A DNA stretch of 64,000 bases from Ooceraea biroi. Lineage: Eukaryota > Arthropoda > Insecta > Hymenoptera > Formicidae. The DNA is taken from assembly GCF_003672135.1 (NCBI RefSeq), contig NC_039513.1, forward strand, positions 1,860,833-1,924,832, given 5' to 3'. Of the stretch, positions 1 to 11,280 are shown in pieces. Numbering within the stretch: the stretch's first letter is position 1; every line of letters begins with the position of its first letter. Under the pieces are notes generated by a model. That model made no database searches. It saw only the letters and a program-made list of their open reading frames with translations, and was not told the DNA's origin. The position numbers and the translations under genes were made by a program.

Positions 1-44
1 TTATAAAAATTCGCGATTCTCCGGAAGTATTCGTAAAAAATATT

Positions 45-2620
45 TTGCACAAGCTCAATATTACAGATTGCAGCAAAGGTTATATTGAAAAACGATTAGA
101 AGTTGAAAAAGTCATATGCTGGTGTATGCATCTAAGAGACTGTAATATTCGTAATATACATAAAATGTTAACTCTGCTTAAAAACAAATCAGAAACATGT
201 TTGACTGTTGTTGTAGAATGTTCTACAGTTGATGACAAATTACGTGCACTGTGTGGCATATCTAGACATACAGCTTCGTCCGAAAATTATTTCGTTGATT
301 CGATTTATCACGATATAATTTCATCTGAAGTCAATATAAGGGAGCCTCTAATAATAAATACGAAAGGACAGACTGAAAATATATTACCCTTGATGGAGGG
401 AAGAGCAAAAAGGTCGTGGTTGTGCAATTCTTTATGTAAAATTAACGATCCGCTTCTAATTGATCGATATCAAAAATTTCTAGAAGCTATAAATATATGT
501 ACTTTAAAGAACGTATCAAAACTCATGCACAATATTTATGAATGTACCGTGAAAACTTCAAATGATAAATTGGGTCATACGCATAGCTGTTATATTGATT
601 TAAATCTTTGTAAAGCGATGTCAGTTCCAATGCAGTTATTATCGCCTCATTTCCTCAAAGTAAGAAATATTAAACGTTTAATGTATCAACTTAAGAATTT
701 TTATCAAAAATTGTTGTATTTGGACGAAGCATTATATTCTGCTGATTTGAATATATTAAATGAAATTGTAACTTCAGCACAAGAAAAAGTAGATATGTAC
801 AAGCATAAGCAAACTGGAATAATTTTGAGTGATGATGATATTATTTCTAAATATCATAATGCATTTACGATTTTAAAAAAAACGTTCACTGGACACACCG
901 CGGTATATTTGTATATCGTGTGAGAGACTTTGTTATAAAAGAAGTGTTTCTAAACTTAGTGAACTTAAAAAAACACGAACTAATCTAATTTGGAAAGATT
1001 TGATGGCATATGTAGAGCAAGAAAAAATCAATCCGCAATATATATGTCATTATTGTGATAGGAAATTTCGTAGCGGTTTGATGCCTGCTTACTGCATTCT
1101 AAATAATCTCTCTGTACATGATGTACCTGAGGTAATATCGTCTCTTCATGATTTTGAGAAGTTGCTTTTACAAAGAGCTAAAGCTTTTCAAACTGTTGTT
1201 AAAATGGGAACAGTTATTAATAAAAAAATACCTGAAAGACAGAAGATAGAAAAAGTTAAAGGTAGAACATTTCATTTACCACTTCCTTTACAACAGACTT
1301 TAAATAAATTATGTTCTAACACTGATCCAATAAACCTAAATCACGAAGTTATTTTACTTCGAAATGTTCCAACTAAATCAAAAATTTTCTGGGAAGATTT
1401 AGTGGATATTAAAAAAGTATTTGAAGCTCTAACATGGTTGAAAAATAATAATCCTTTATATTCTAAAATTGTACTGCCCGAAACTCACGATAAACTATTT
1501 TTAGGGAATTTGGATAATGTGGAATTTGATGAAATGCAAGAAACAGAAAATGATGTAGAAGTTACATTAGATTACCAACGTAAGGCAATGCTGACTCAAA
1601 AAGATAAAGATGATAGTTATTACGAGCAGTTTACTATAGTTCCTCTACATGCAAATAAAGAAAATCAAACTGCGAGTACCTTATATCAAGTGTTACCAAT
1701 TCAGGATTCATCCTTGGATAATCGGAAAAAAAAATTTGGATTTGATGTGTTTTCCAGATTTATTTCCCACTTGGTCGTAATGGCGAATGTGATGAAACTA
1801 GACTGGTGAAACTTCAGGAACATGAATATGTTAAATGTCGTTTTACGTCTAGGCATCCACAATTTAGAGTAAATCAACAATACTTGTTTTATGAGTTAAA
1901 TAAGGCGATTATTCGTCAGTTAAGTCGTGGAATTTACCATAAACTGAATATAACTAATCCACGGATTCGTTAAACGCCTGCGGAGTATTTAGAGGCTAGT
2001 CGAAAGAAATTTTGGAATCTAACTTAAATACAATGTTTTCTTCACTTCGAAATACGGAACAATATTGGCGTAGACCGAGAAGTGATTTGTCTTGCATGAC
2101 ACAACATTACGGACCTGCGACATGGTTTCTAACATTAAGTCCTAGTGAATGGCTATGGGACGATTTAGCTGAATATATTTGTGAAGTAAATGGATGGCAA
2201 AACTCTTCATTGAGTATCAGTGCAATTGTTGCTAAAGATCCTGTATCAACGTCGAGATTTCTTGATAATAAATTTCGGGCAATGCCTGATTTTATTTGTT
2301 CCAAAGATTGTCCGATCGGTGAAGTAACACACTATTTTTGGCGACGAGAATATCAAGGTAGAGGTATACAACATTTCCATTTACTAATTTGGATAAAAAC
2401 GTCTCTAGAAGGGTTGCATTTAATTAACTATGATCCTTCGTCAGTAACAGCCGATGAAAAAGCTATTAGGGAATATAATCGACTAAGAAATAAGTACAAA
2501 CCAGAAGCAGAAGTAATTACTGTTGCAAAAGAACGCTATCGCAAAGTGAAAGATGTTCAATGGGCATTGTCAAAAGTAATTGCTTCAATTCAAGAGAATT
2601 GTCAAAATCACAACTTACGA
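45..2620 (+). pseudogene. Helitron Rep-like protein, N-terminal and HUH region (frameshifted)
   Basis: Three reading blocks (45-923, 1000-1809, 2012 onward) are pieces of one Helitron-type protein. The junction near 900-1000 reads on in another frame with a Cys-rich CxxC segment, then a DUF6570-like stretch (PAYCILNNL, then VPEVISSLHDFEKLLLQRAKAF, about 1085-1190). From about 2012 comes the Helitron_like_N region, with WFLTLSPSEW and the HUH nickase motif His-Phe-His at 2372-2380. In the family this domain nicks single-stranded DNA for rolling-circle transposition in the nucleus. Frame changes near 900 and 1800-2010 and stops near 1970 and 2025 show the copy is dead. No helicase domain follows, so it is not a canonical autonomous Helitron. 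The 5' limit lies outside or at the window edge. Confidence 0.75.
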
Positions 2621-3453
2621 CAAAATGTTGCTTGGGTTTTACATGGTTTACAAAATACAGACAATGTTTCGTGTTATGCAAATTCAGCATTACAATGTCT
2701 AATGCATTTAAGTCCTATTAGAAAACAATTGGTGAAGTGCAATAAATCAGATGTTTTAAGAATGTTGATGCATCGATATGAAAATGGAATGTGCAATTTG
2801 AATACATATGCAGTACGACAATATTTAGAAGAACCGTTTTCAATAAATGTAAAACGTGATGTGTTTGAGTTTCTTACAATCCTGTTCACTAAATATGATT
2901 GTATAAGACAACTGGTGGAGCATCAAGTAACTTCTACTAGTCGATGTAAATCTTGTAATTATACAAAGGAATTTACTTGTAACGATGTAGTTATTTCAAT
3001 ACCTATTAACAATTTGGGGAAAAAAGCTATACTCTTAATGATTTATTAAATGTTACAATTTCACATTGGTGTGAATCTGATGGGTCATGCGAACAGTGTA
3101 CAGGAAATGATATTTGGTTTAAGAACGAATTAACAGTAACGAAAGATATAGTTATTATTCGTTTAGTATTATTTTCATCTCAAGATGATAAAATGGTGAA
3201 AGCAATACGTAAATTTAATATATGTACTATTCCTACAACTAAAGTTTTAATAGCTAGACAAACGTATAAGCTTATGAATGCTATATTTCATAGTGGTTTA
3301 TGTATTGAGGATGGTCATTACACGAGTATATGTAGAGAAGGAATGTCTAGTAATTGGACTGAAGCTGATGATGCACAAATTAAAAAAAGACAATGGCCTA
3401 GAGGTGCTAAAGATATTTATATATTATTCTTACAAAAACTTGATAGTACATAA
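2621..3453 (+). pseudogene. USP-like (peptidase C19) deubiquitinase domain fused behind Helitron Rep
   Basis: Downstream of the HUH domain, in the same frame, is a ubiquitin-specific-protease signature. The Cys box is GLQNTDNVSCYANSALQCL, with the candidate nucleophile codon at 2672-2674. Two CxxC knuckles (CKSC near 2950; CEQC near 3095) match the USP zinc fingers. The His box is DGHYTSICREG with His at 3316-3318, followed by a W..DD-type end. The frame breaks once, in an A-run near 3020, and continues in another frame to a stop at 3453. USPs cleave ubiquitin from substrates; what a transposon would gain is unknown (stabilising its own protein or evading host turnover is inference). A fragment of the same fusion at 61.6 kb shows the junction is older than this copy. 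Confidence 0.75.
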
Positions 3454-3465
3454 AGTATATATCAG

Positions 3466-3535
3466 CTCCCGTATATATACAAGGATCGCTTTGCGCCCGT
3501 ATATATACAAGAATACAAGGTCGCTTTGCGCCCAT
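3466..3535 (+). repeat. two direct copies of a TATATATACAAG/CGCTTTGCGCCC unit
   Basis: Two copies of a roughly 30-bp unit (CCGTATATATACAAGG followed by TCGCTTTGCGCCC, with a short insertion in the second) lie just after the USP stop. They may be the 3' end region of the Helitron-derived unit. No CTRR end with a hairpin could be confirmed. Confidence 0.5.
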
Positions 3536-4374
3536 ACAGAATTGGTGAGAGTAAAAGAAGTGTTGCATAGTTGCAAAATTATACTGTAATAAAGTAAGTA
3601 ACTAATAATTTAGTGCGAAATATCATTTTGCTGATACTAAATGTTATTAATGCCGTTAATAAAACGAAGAAAAAAAGAACTCTACAAAAGTAATGATATC
3701 AAACCATTGCACCAACTATAAAAATGGGTATTTATGCAAATCAGATAATCTATTATTTTATTATTATGTATACAACATCCTATTCCAATCCAAGCGTTGT
3801 TTTAATTCTCTTTAAATATTATTATAGTATTTTTTCACAAAAATGTATGAAATCTTCAAATTGCGCCAAGTGCAGAGAGAATGTATCGAAAATTACTTAT
3901 TGTACTATTTAAAAAACCCAAGTGGTAGTATTCTTATCAATTAGAAAGAGAATATATGTATATATTGTTTTGAAAAATTATTGTTGTACTACTTTTAAAA
4001 AATAAAAAGTGATACATATCATTTTATTGTCACTCTTCCTCTTCCAATCCAAGTGGTAGTAGCTTTCATTTATCACTTGGATTTTAATTTGTTTGAATTC
4101 TAATGGAAGAAATAGAAAACGTAATAGAAAAGAATAAAAGAGGTTACAGTACAAAATGTAAAAAAAAATAATATTTAGTGCAAAAAACTTGGCGCTGCTA
4201 GATCTCGCTACCGCCCCTTAACGCACGCATGCACTTTATATAAAACCTCAAGCTCCTCGTTCAGATATAAAACTGAAATCCAAGAAATTTTACGCATGCA
4301 TAAGCGCTTATTATATTATTATATATAAAACTTAAATCTAATCTAAATTTGACAAACAGCTTACATTTAATGAT

Positions 4375-4504
<130 letters not shown>

Positions 4505-4534
4505 ATACACACCTACTATTATTTTCCCAGTTTC

Positions 4535-5390
4535 TTCATACCTCTCAATCAAGCTACGCGGTAGCGTCGCGACGCCTAGTACATAAAAAAATAAATAGCC
4601 GCATGAGAAATAGCCGCTTGATACAACACTGGCGTGACATCGTCGAGGCGCTACCAAGTAGCTTATCCGGAATTTATATCATTTGACAGGTCACATAAAC
4701 TTGTGATTAAAATATCTCAGGAACTAAAGCCGTAATAAAAAATCTAACGGCACTTTTATAATATAATATGGGTGCACGCTTTCGAACGCGATCAATTAGA
4801 ATTAAATTGGTGCAGACAATCCTGAGATATTGCTATCGTTATGTTAAAACTGTGACGTTTCGGTTTCCATAGACTTCAGACCACTCACGTACGTATGCTC
4901 GCACAAACACATGCAAAGCGATTTTGTCCCTCAAGCTTGCGTTCACACATGCGTTCATACATGCACGATTTAATTTATTCGACGACGACGTTGCACAACG
5001 ACGACGACGATGACGTTGCACGACGACGACGACGTGGTGCAACTTCGTCGTCGTCGTCGATGTGGTGCAACGTCGTCGTCGTCGTCGATGTGGTGCAACG
5101 AAAAAAAAAGTACAAAATCGCTTTGAATGTGTATGTGCGAACATATGTACGTGAGTCTGAACCTGATTTCGGAAAAGGAGAAGAACGAAACGTCACAATT
5201 CTAACATTCAATTACAATATTTCAGGATTGACTGAACCATTTTTATTTGGAGTGGTCGCAACCGAAAGCTTGCACCCATATTATCTTATAAAAGTGTCGT
5301 TAGATTTTTTATTATGGCTTTAGTTCCTGAAATAGTTTAATCATAAGTTTATGACATATCAAATGATATGAATTCCAGATAAGCTATACG
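4535..5390. mobile_element. palindromic MITE centred on a GACGAC array
   Basis: Segment 4680-4960 is repeated in reverse complement at 5105-5390, with a (GACGAC/GTCGTC)n array and two GATGTGGTGCAACG units (4978-5100) between them. The outer flank contains CTTGGTAGCG and CTTGGCG-type motifs. Another copy lies at 9335-9760 on the opposite strand. No coding capacity. Confidence 0.65.
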
Positions 5391-5544
5391 TTAGCGCTTG
5401 ACGTCTATGCACTGAACTTGGTAACGCTCGATGTTTATGCAGTGACTCTCATTGTTCGGTACTTTATTTTTGATTTTTATGTACTTTTCTATAAAAACAT
5501 TAAAAATTGATGAAATATAAAAAATGTTTAGAAAAAGTAATGAG

Positions 5545-5955
5545 ATCCCTCTAAAAAACCTTACAAAGGTAAAAGAATACGCCAAGTACATAAAAAAGCA
5601 AAACCAAATATGATGAAATCCATAGTTAACTAGCCAAGTACCTAGAAGCAATTCAGTTGGAGGATTTGTAATTTGAAATAATACTATTTGAAATACTAAA
5701 CGTATTTGTTTTACTATTACCAAATACAAAGATTTACGAGTCATTAATGAAAATACTCAAGGCAGTACAAATTTAGAAGAATGCATGTCCAATGCGACCC
5801 GGGAACGCCAAGTATTATTTCAAATTACAAATCCTCAAACTGAATTGCTTCTAGGTACTTGGCTAGTTAACAATGGATTTCATCATACTTGGTTTTGCTT
5901 TTTTATGTACTTGGCGTATTCTTTTACCTTTGTAAGGTTTTTTAGAGGGATAGCT
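5545..5955. repeat. small inverted repeat
   Basis: About 145 bp at 5545-5690 recurs in reverse complement at 5811-5955, giving near-identical spurious frames (the FHHxWFCFFMYLAYSFTF stretch) on both strands. It contains the ACTTGGCGTA motif seen in other repeats here. Confidence 0.65.
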
Positions 5956-6908
5956 GTCTTCCAGATAACTAAAAATTTGTTTTCTTTATTGAAACCTCTG
6001 ATTACGTATTTAACGGATAGCTATTCTTCATACTACTCACTTTTGACACAAAGTGTCTAGAATGTTATTCTAAATTACCATATTCTGTAAGGTTACAAAG
6101 GTGAAGAAAACTGATTCTACGAGATATCTTTTGGATGAAGTTATCGAGAGGTGAAGAAATTGGGCCTTAAATGATGAAAGAGAGAAAAGCATTTCTCGTA
6201 TTCCTCGGTCTAGCAGCGCCAAGTTTTTTGCACTAATTAAATACTATTTTTTTACATTTTATACTGTAACCTCTTTTATTCTTTTCTATTACGTTTTCTA
6301 TTCCTTCCATTAGAATTCAAACAAATTAAAATCCAAGTGATAAATGAAAGCTACTACCACTTGGATTGGAAGAGGAAGAGTGACAATAAAATGATATGTA
6401 TCACTTTTTATTTTTTAAAAGTAGTACAACAATAATTTTTCAAAACAATATATACATATATTCTCTTTCTAATTGATAAGAATACTACCACTTGGGTTTT
6501 TTAAATAGTACAATAAGTAATTTTCGATACATTCTCTCTGCACTTGGCGCAATTTGAAGATTTCATACATTTTTGTGAAAAAATACTATAATAATATTTA
6601 AAGAGAATTAAAACAACGCTTGGATTGGAATAGGATGTTGTATACATAATAATAAAATAATAGATTATCTGATTTGCATAAATACCCATTTTTATAGTTG
6701 GTGCAATGGTTTGATATCATTACTTTTGTAGAGTTCTTTTTTTCTTCGCGCGCGTATACTTGGCGCCTTTTTTGTACCTTTTTTTAAAAAGGTAATTTTG
6801 TTGTGATTATTTACTACGCAACGATGCTTCTTTTTCTACCCGCGGACGCGTCAATTTCACGTATCTCATTCGCGTATTAACACCCGACGCAAGAAAGCAG
6901 CAAGAGAC

Positions 6909-7715
6909 ATGTCAAGAGGAAAACAAAATGTAATTATTTTTAATATTCTTTATATTTTATTAAAACATATTGTTATTTATAACAATTATACTAATAAAGT
7001 TATTCAAACTTATAGATAAATATAGAAGAAGAGGATTTTCTCAAGGATCTTTCTTTTTTGGAAGATATGAAATACGAAGAAAATCCGGTTGCCAGCGCAA
7101 GTCCTATCCGCTCTACTCCCGTCGCCGCTGCTGCTCCCGTCGCCGCTGCTGCTCCAGTCGCCGATGCTGCTCCAGTCGCCGATGTTGCTCCTGTCGCTGC
7201 TCCTTTGCAAGGTAATATTTTAATCATTTAATTAATTAACAATCGGAAATAGTATTTAACACTAAACCTACTACGCCGGTCAAACGACCGTTTTTAAATT
7301 TTTGATTAAAAATTCTGCATTCGGCAGAAATTCATAAACCGAAATTTAAATGTGCTGGTCATTTTCTTTACTCTCGTCTTCAGAACCTGACAACATATGG
7401 AAATTGTCGGTAAGTTTAGTGTTAACTAGTTTTTATCGTATGAAAATTTTTCTCAGTATATTTATGTATTATATATTTATATTTATATGTATAGTTATGT
7501 ATTATTTATGTATTATATATTTTTAATAAGACTTACCGTATATATTTTTCTTTGTTGCTACAGATTACAAACTAAGAGGTCGACGAGCAGGAGCTCGAAT
7601 ACAACAACAACGATTTTTAAGATTCCTCTATCGATTATCTTCAGCACACTACCACTGGGGCAGGGGAACAGGAAGAGGAATAGGAAGAGGAAGGGGAACA
7701 GCAGGAAATAATTAA
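6909..7715 (+). CDS. unrecognised three-exon gene, 122 aa, PVA repeats and Arg-Gly tail
   Basis: Exon 1 (6909-6929) ends at a GT donor. Exon 2 (7016-7211) has a TATAG acceptor and GTAATA donor. Exon 3 (7564-7715) has a CTACAG acceptor and ends in TAA. Phases join exactly (0, then 1), giving an uninterrupted 122-codon frame. The product starts MSRGKQN, has an acidic helix (EEEDFLKDLSFLED), six Pro-Val-Ala units with Ala-rich spacers, a basic segment (RGRRAGARIQQQRF), then an RG-rich tail (GRGTGRGIGRGRG). RG tails usually bind nucleic acid; the middle looks disordered. I do not recognise the family. It sits just beyond a GTATACTTGGCGCC motif at 6750-6767 that other repeats here share, so it is probably an accessory gene of a transposon. 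The 98-aa gene at 21-22.4 kb has a similar exon plan beside an RG-rich frame. Confidence 0.55.
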
Positions 7716-8109
7716 CATAATTAATTAACGTTATGGATAAAGTTATTCAATTTGGTTATGTTTACTTCTAATGTTATGTTCAATTTGGTTATTCTGTTTG
7801 TCAATTCTGTTTGGTGGTACTTTAATAAAATATATATTTAATAAACTATCTTATTGTGTTCTGTTAAGTAGTAATATGATTGAGAGAAGAGGAAAAAAGT
7901 ATGTTTAAAAGAGAAAGAGAGAAAGAGAGATTGAGAGAAGAGGAAGAGAGAGAGAGAGAGAATAGATTGGACCATGATAATTATATATAATAAAAGTCTG
8001 GATATCAAGCTCAATATACACATGTAATAAAATATACAGACAATTTCTTTTCAATATACTAAATCGACTTTTATTTTATTTTATATCTTATATATCTCTC
8101 TCCCTTATA
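7716..8109. other. AT-rich and GA-rich spacer, left arm of a nested inverted repeat
   Basis: No coding signal. Segment 7955-8040 (GA run, then TCTGGATATCAAGCTCAATA) recurs in reverse complement at 8985-9075, flanking the MITE at 8110-8870. The MITE therefore probably landed inside an older foldback repeat. Confidence 0.55.
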
Positions 8110-8870
8110 CAGGGTGTCCCGGGTTTTAACCGAATAACTGTGGGAGCATATTCTACTAGTGGAAATAAGAAAAAATTCTTATATCGAGTTTGCTTAGAAA
8201 TGCTTTATTACAAAGTTATAAACCAATATTGAAAAGAAATATGAGATAAGTAACAACGGATTTTTTCACAAAAATAAAAATTATGTACGCAATGATTTAG
8301 TGACGCATTTCAAAATGTTGTCCTTGCACATCGATACAAGCTAGACATCGACGTAGTACAGAATTTGTTACAGTACGACATTCCTGAAAATTTTGTTGCA
8401 TCTCAGTAACTAAATTAGTAATTCGTTGCTTTAAATCTATCTGGTACTCTCCTGTTAGGAAATCTACGTTGATACTCTCGTACGGCAGCTCATGCATTTC
8501 TGTCACAGAATCCGTACACGAAATGAATATCAGTGTATTCCTCATTTGAAAACACTTTTGGCATTCTGATAGTAATTGCTAGTTCACACGACGATTGAAA
8601 TCTAACAGCTACTGTTGTGAAAGTAACAATCATACTGAATCGTTTCAACATAGTGAACATGAATACATGTGAATACACATAACATAAACATCTTCGACCT
8701 TCCAAATTCTACACTATGTTCCGTTGTTACTTATCTCATATTTCTTTTCAATATTGGTTTATAACTTTGTAATAAAGCATTTCTAAGCAAACTCGATATA
8801 AGAATTTTTTCTTATTTCCACTAGTAGAATATGCTCCCGCAGTTTGTCGGTTACAACCCGGGACACCCTA
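8110..8870. mobile_element. Tc1/mariner-type MITE with about 155-bp TIRs
   Basis: Starts CAGGGTGTCCCGGG and ends CCCGGGACACCCTA with TA on both sides. The arms 8110-8262 and 8724-8870 are reverse complements with few changes. Inside on the minus strand is a transposase remnant (next entry). Confidence 0.85.
8297..8545 (-). pseudogene. C-terminal remnant of a Tc1/IS630-type transposase
   Basis: An 82-residue open frame ends in FQECRTVTNSVLRRCLACIDVQGQHFE, which resembles the extreme C-terminus of DDE_3-type transposases (compare RRVRDNLVERLQACIDNGGGHIE at about 46.2 kb). All catalytic residues are missing, so it is a deletion derivative that explains the origin of the MITE. Confidence 0.55.
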
Positions 8871-10006
8871 TATATATCTTCCTCTCTATAAAATAAAAGT
8901 CTTGATTTGTAATTAGTACATTTAACTACAGATTACTACGAAATAAAATAGTGGTTTTTTTTACTTTTACATATTTTATTATATCATGTATATATTGAGC
9001 TTGATATCCAGACTTTTATTATATATAATTATCATAGTCCTTATCTATTCTCTCTCTCTCTCTCTCTCTCTCTCGCTCATTAATGTAGGATTTTTAATCA
9101 CTAACTCCAGAATAACAGTGTAATAATCGTATTTATATTACGAAACTTCTTTGTTACAACGTGCCCAGCTTGGCTTTCTTCTCAAATCTAATCTAACGCC
9201 GCCGCGCGTTCGTGTCGCTCAACTAAAAACTAACGCTACTAGCGCCATGGTATCACTAGCGCCGCCGCTTAACCGATTAACCAATGAACGCGTCAACCGA
9301 TTAACCAATGGACTCCTACATTAATAAATTAAATCCTACATGTGTGAACGCACCTTGAGCGACAAAATCGCTTTGCGTGTGTATGTGCGAGCATACGTAC
9401 GTGAGTGGTCTGAATCCCATGGAAATGAAGAACGGAACGTCACAATTTTAACATAACGATTGCAATATCTCAGGATTGCCTGCACCAATTTAATTTTAAT
9501 TGATCGCGTTCGAAAGCGTGCACCCATATTATATTATAAAAGTGCCGTTAGATTTTTTATTACGGCTTTAGTTCCTGAGATATTTTAATCACAAGTTTAT
9601 GTGACCTGTCAAATGATATAAATTCCGGATAAGCTACTTGGTAGCGCCTCGACGATGTTACGCCAGTGTTGTATCAAGCGGCTATTTCTCATGCGGCTAT
9701 TTATTTTTTTATGTACTTGGCGTCGCGACGCTACCGCGTCGCTTGATAAAGGCCTTCAAACCGGATTTCCATTCATTTTATGATTTAACAATAAAAACTT
9801 CCCAAAGTTAGCTTATATTTTCAGGCGTTTACTGTAGTGTAATCCCTTAATGAAAAAATACTTCATTATAGTGTTTTGAAAAGCTCTCGAGGTAAGCTAT
9901 GAGAATATGCAATGAAAAATTGGGGGTTCCATTTAAAAAATTTGAAGTGACCTTGCCCTGACCTTGACAACGCCACCCAAGGTCAAACCAATAGTACCGT
10001 CTTAAC
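8871..10006. repeat. repeat-only stretch including a reverse copy of the 4.5-4.96 kb repeat
   Basis: 9335-9760 is a reverse-complement copy of 4535-4960 (shared GATAAGCTACTTGGTAGCG, GCGTCGCGACGCTACCGCG). 8985-9075 pairs with 7955-8040. A (CT)n run lies at about 9050-9075. From 9830 a CTCGAGGTAAGCTATG-type segment resembles the arms at 30.28 and 32.38 kb. I see no gene. Confidence 0.6.
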
Positions 10007-10167
10007 TGGCTGGATCAGAGCACGATCTTGCCTTAAATGGCTGGATCAGAGCACGATCTTGCCTAAACTGGCCGGATCTGTAATCGATCTTGCCTTAACT
10101 GGCCGGATCTGTGATCGATCTTGCATTAACTGGCCGGATCTGTGATCGATCTTGCCTCAGTTGGCTG
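10007..10167. repeat. 31-bp tandem repeat, about five copies
   Basis: Units of the form AACTGGCYGGATCTGTGATC plus GATCTTGCCTT are repeated head to tail, with the first two copies diverged (CAGAGCACGATC). Confidence 0.9.
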
Positions 10168-10567
10168 GATGTAGAACACACGCATACGCACGCACGCACA
10201 TGGTGATGGTAAACAGTAAAATACTAAAAAAAAACTTTAGTGTCTGTTATAAAGCGAGTATTATCATTGGTCCGCTAAAGGTTGAACCTGATTTTTCGGA
10301 ATAAGGAGGGCGTTTGTAAAAACAATGTTTCGGACAAAAGTTACTTACTTTTCGACGAAGAATCAGAATCTGCAATAAAAAGTATGGGGTTCCGTTTAAA
10401 AAACCACATTTGAACTCCATATGACCTTGGCACGTTCACTCAAGGTCAAACCAATAGTACTGTCTTATGTCCCCCTCGAAGTCACAAAACTTTTGTTTGA
10501 AACATTGTTCGATTTAACGCAGTGTTTCTAAAATATTTTAGGGGAAACTTTAAAATGGGACACCCTG

Positions 10568-10610
<43 letters not shown>

Positions 10611-11099
10611 AATATAATGTTATCATTGATTCGGTATATAAAAAACTGTGTATATTTTCCTATATATTATAATCCAAAGTCGACACCTTGTATATTATAA
10701 TAAGATAAAGTGAGATACCCTATATATTATAATTATAATTAAAATGAGACTGTATATTAAAATTGAATGAAAGAAATTTCGTCTCGCGTGACGCTCAACT
10801 TTTCAAATTGGCATCCATCGAGTTATAAGACGTATTCACGTCAAAAAGATTAAAAGAAGAATGGGCTCCTCCACCGCCCAGTCTCGTGAGAACGCAATCA
10901 ATCTGTTATTTCGTCTCTTCGATTGTTCATATGCGGCGTATAAACAGTTACGCCTTTATTTGCTACAAGTGTTCGCGCAACTGACGCACACATCGAGCAA
11001 ATAACTGTTTGACTTATGACGTAAAGTCAGTCATGCGAATGATGCAAATTGCTATATAGAGCAGCATTGTCATGTAGACCACTTTTGGGTCTAATTCAT
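10168..11099. other. non-coding repeat debris with a (CA)n run and a TE end
   Basis: Direct copies of CAAGGTCAAACCAATAGTAC occur at about 9979 and 10443. GGGACACCCTGTATA at about 10557 looks like a Tc1-type terminus, followed by (CA)n at 10576-10608. No reading frame with recognisable protein. Confidence 0.5.
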
Positions 11100-11275
11100 G
11101 TAGATGCCAGCCCACGAATTATCGTCTCTGGATTTATTTTCAGTAAATTCCAGCCCACGAATCACCGTCTCTGGCTTTACTTTTTTTTAAATGTCAACTC
11201 ACAAATAAATGGCTCTAGCTTTATTTTTTGTAATTGCTAGCCCAAGAATAAACTTCTGGCTTTATTTTCGAGTTA
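11100..11275. repeat. degenerate tandem repeat, four copies of about 45 bp
   Basis: CAGCCCACGAATYAYCGTCT units, each followed by GGMTTTAYTTTT, repeat four times with increasing divergence towards the right. Confidence 0.7.
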
Positions 11276-11280
11276 AACAT

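Noticed and set aside
4839..5323. Overlapping frames with Asp, Arg, Thr or Val runs
   Set aside because: Six-frame readings of the GACGAC array inside a palindrome; no conserved protein.
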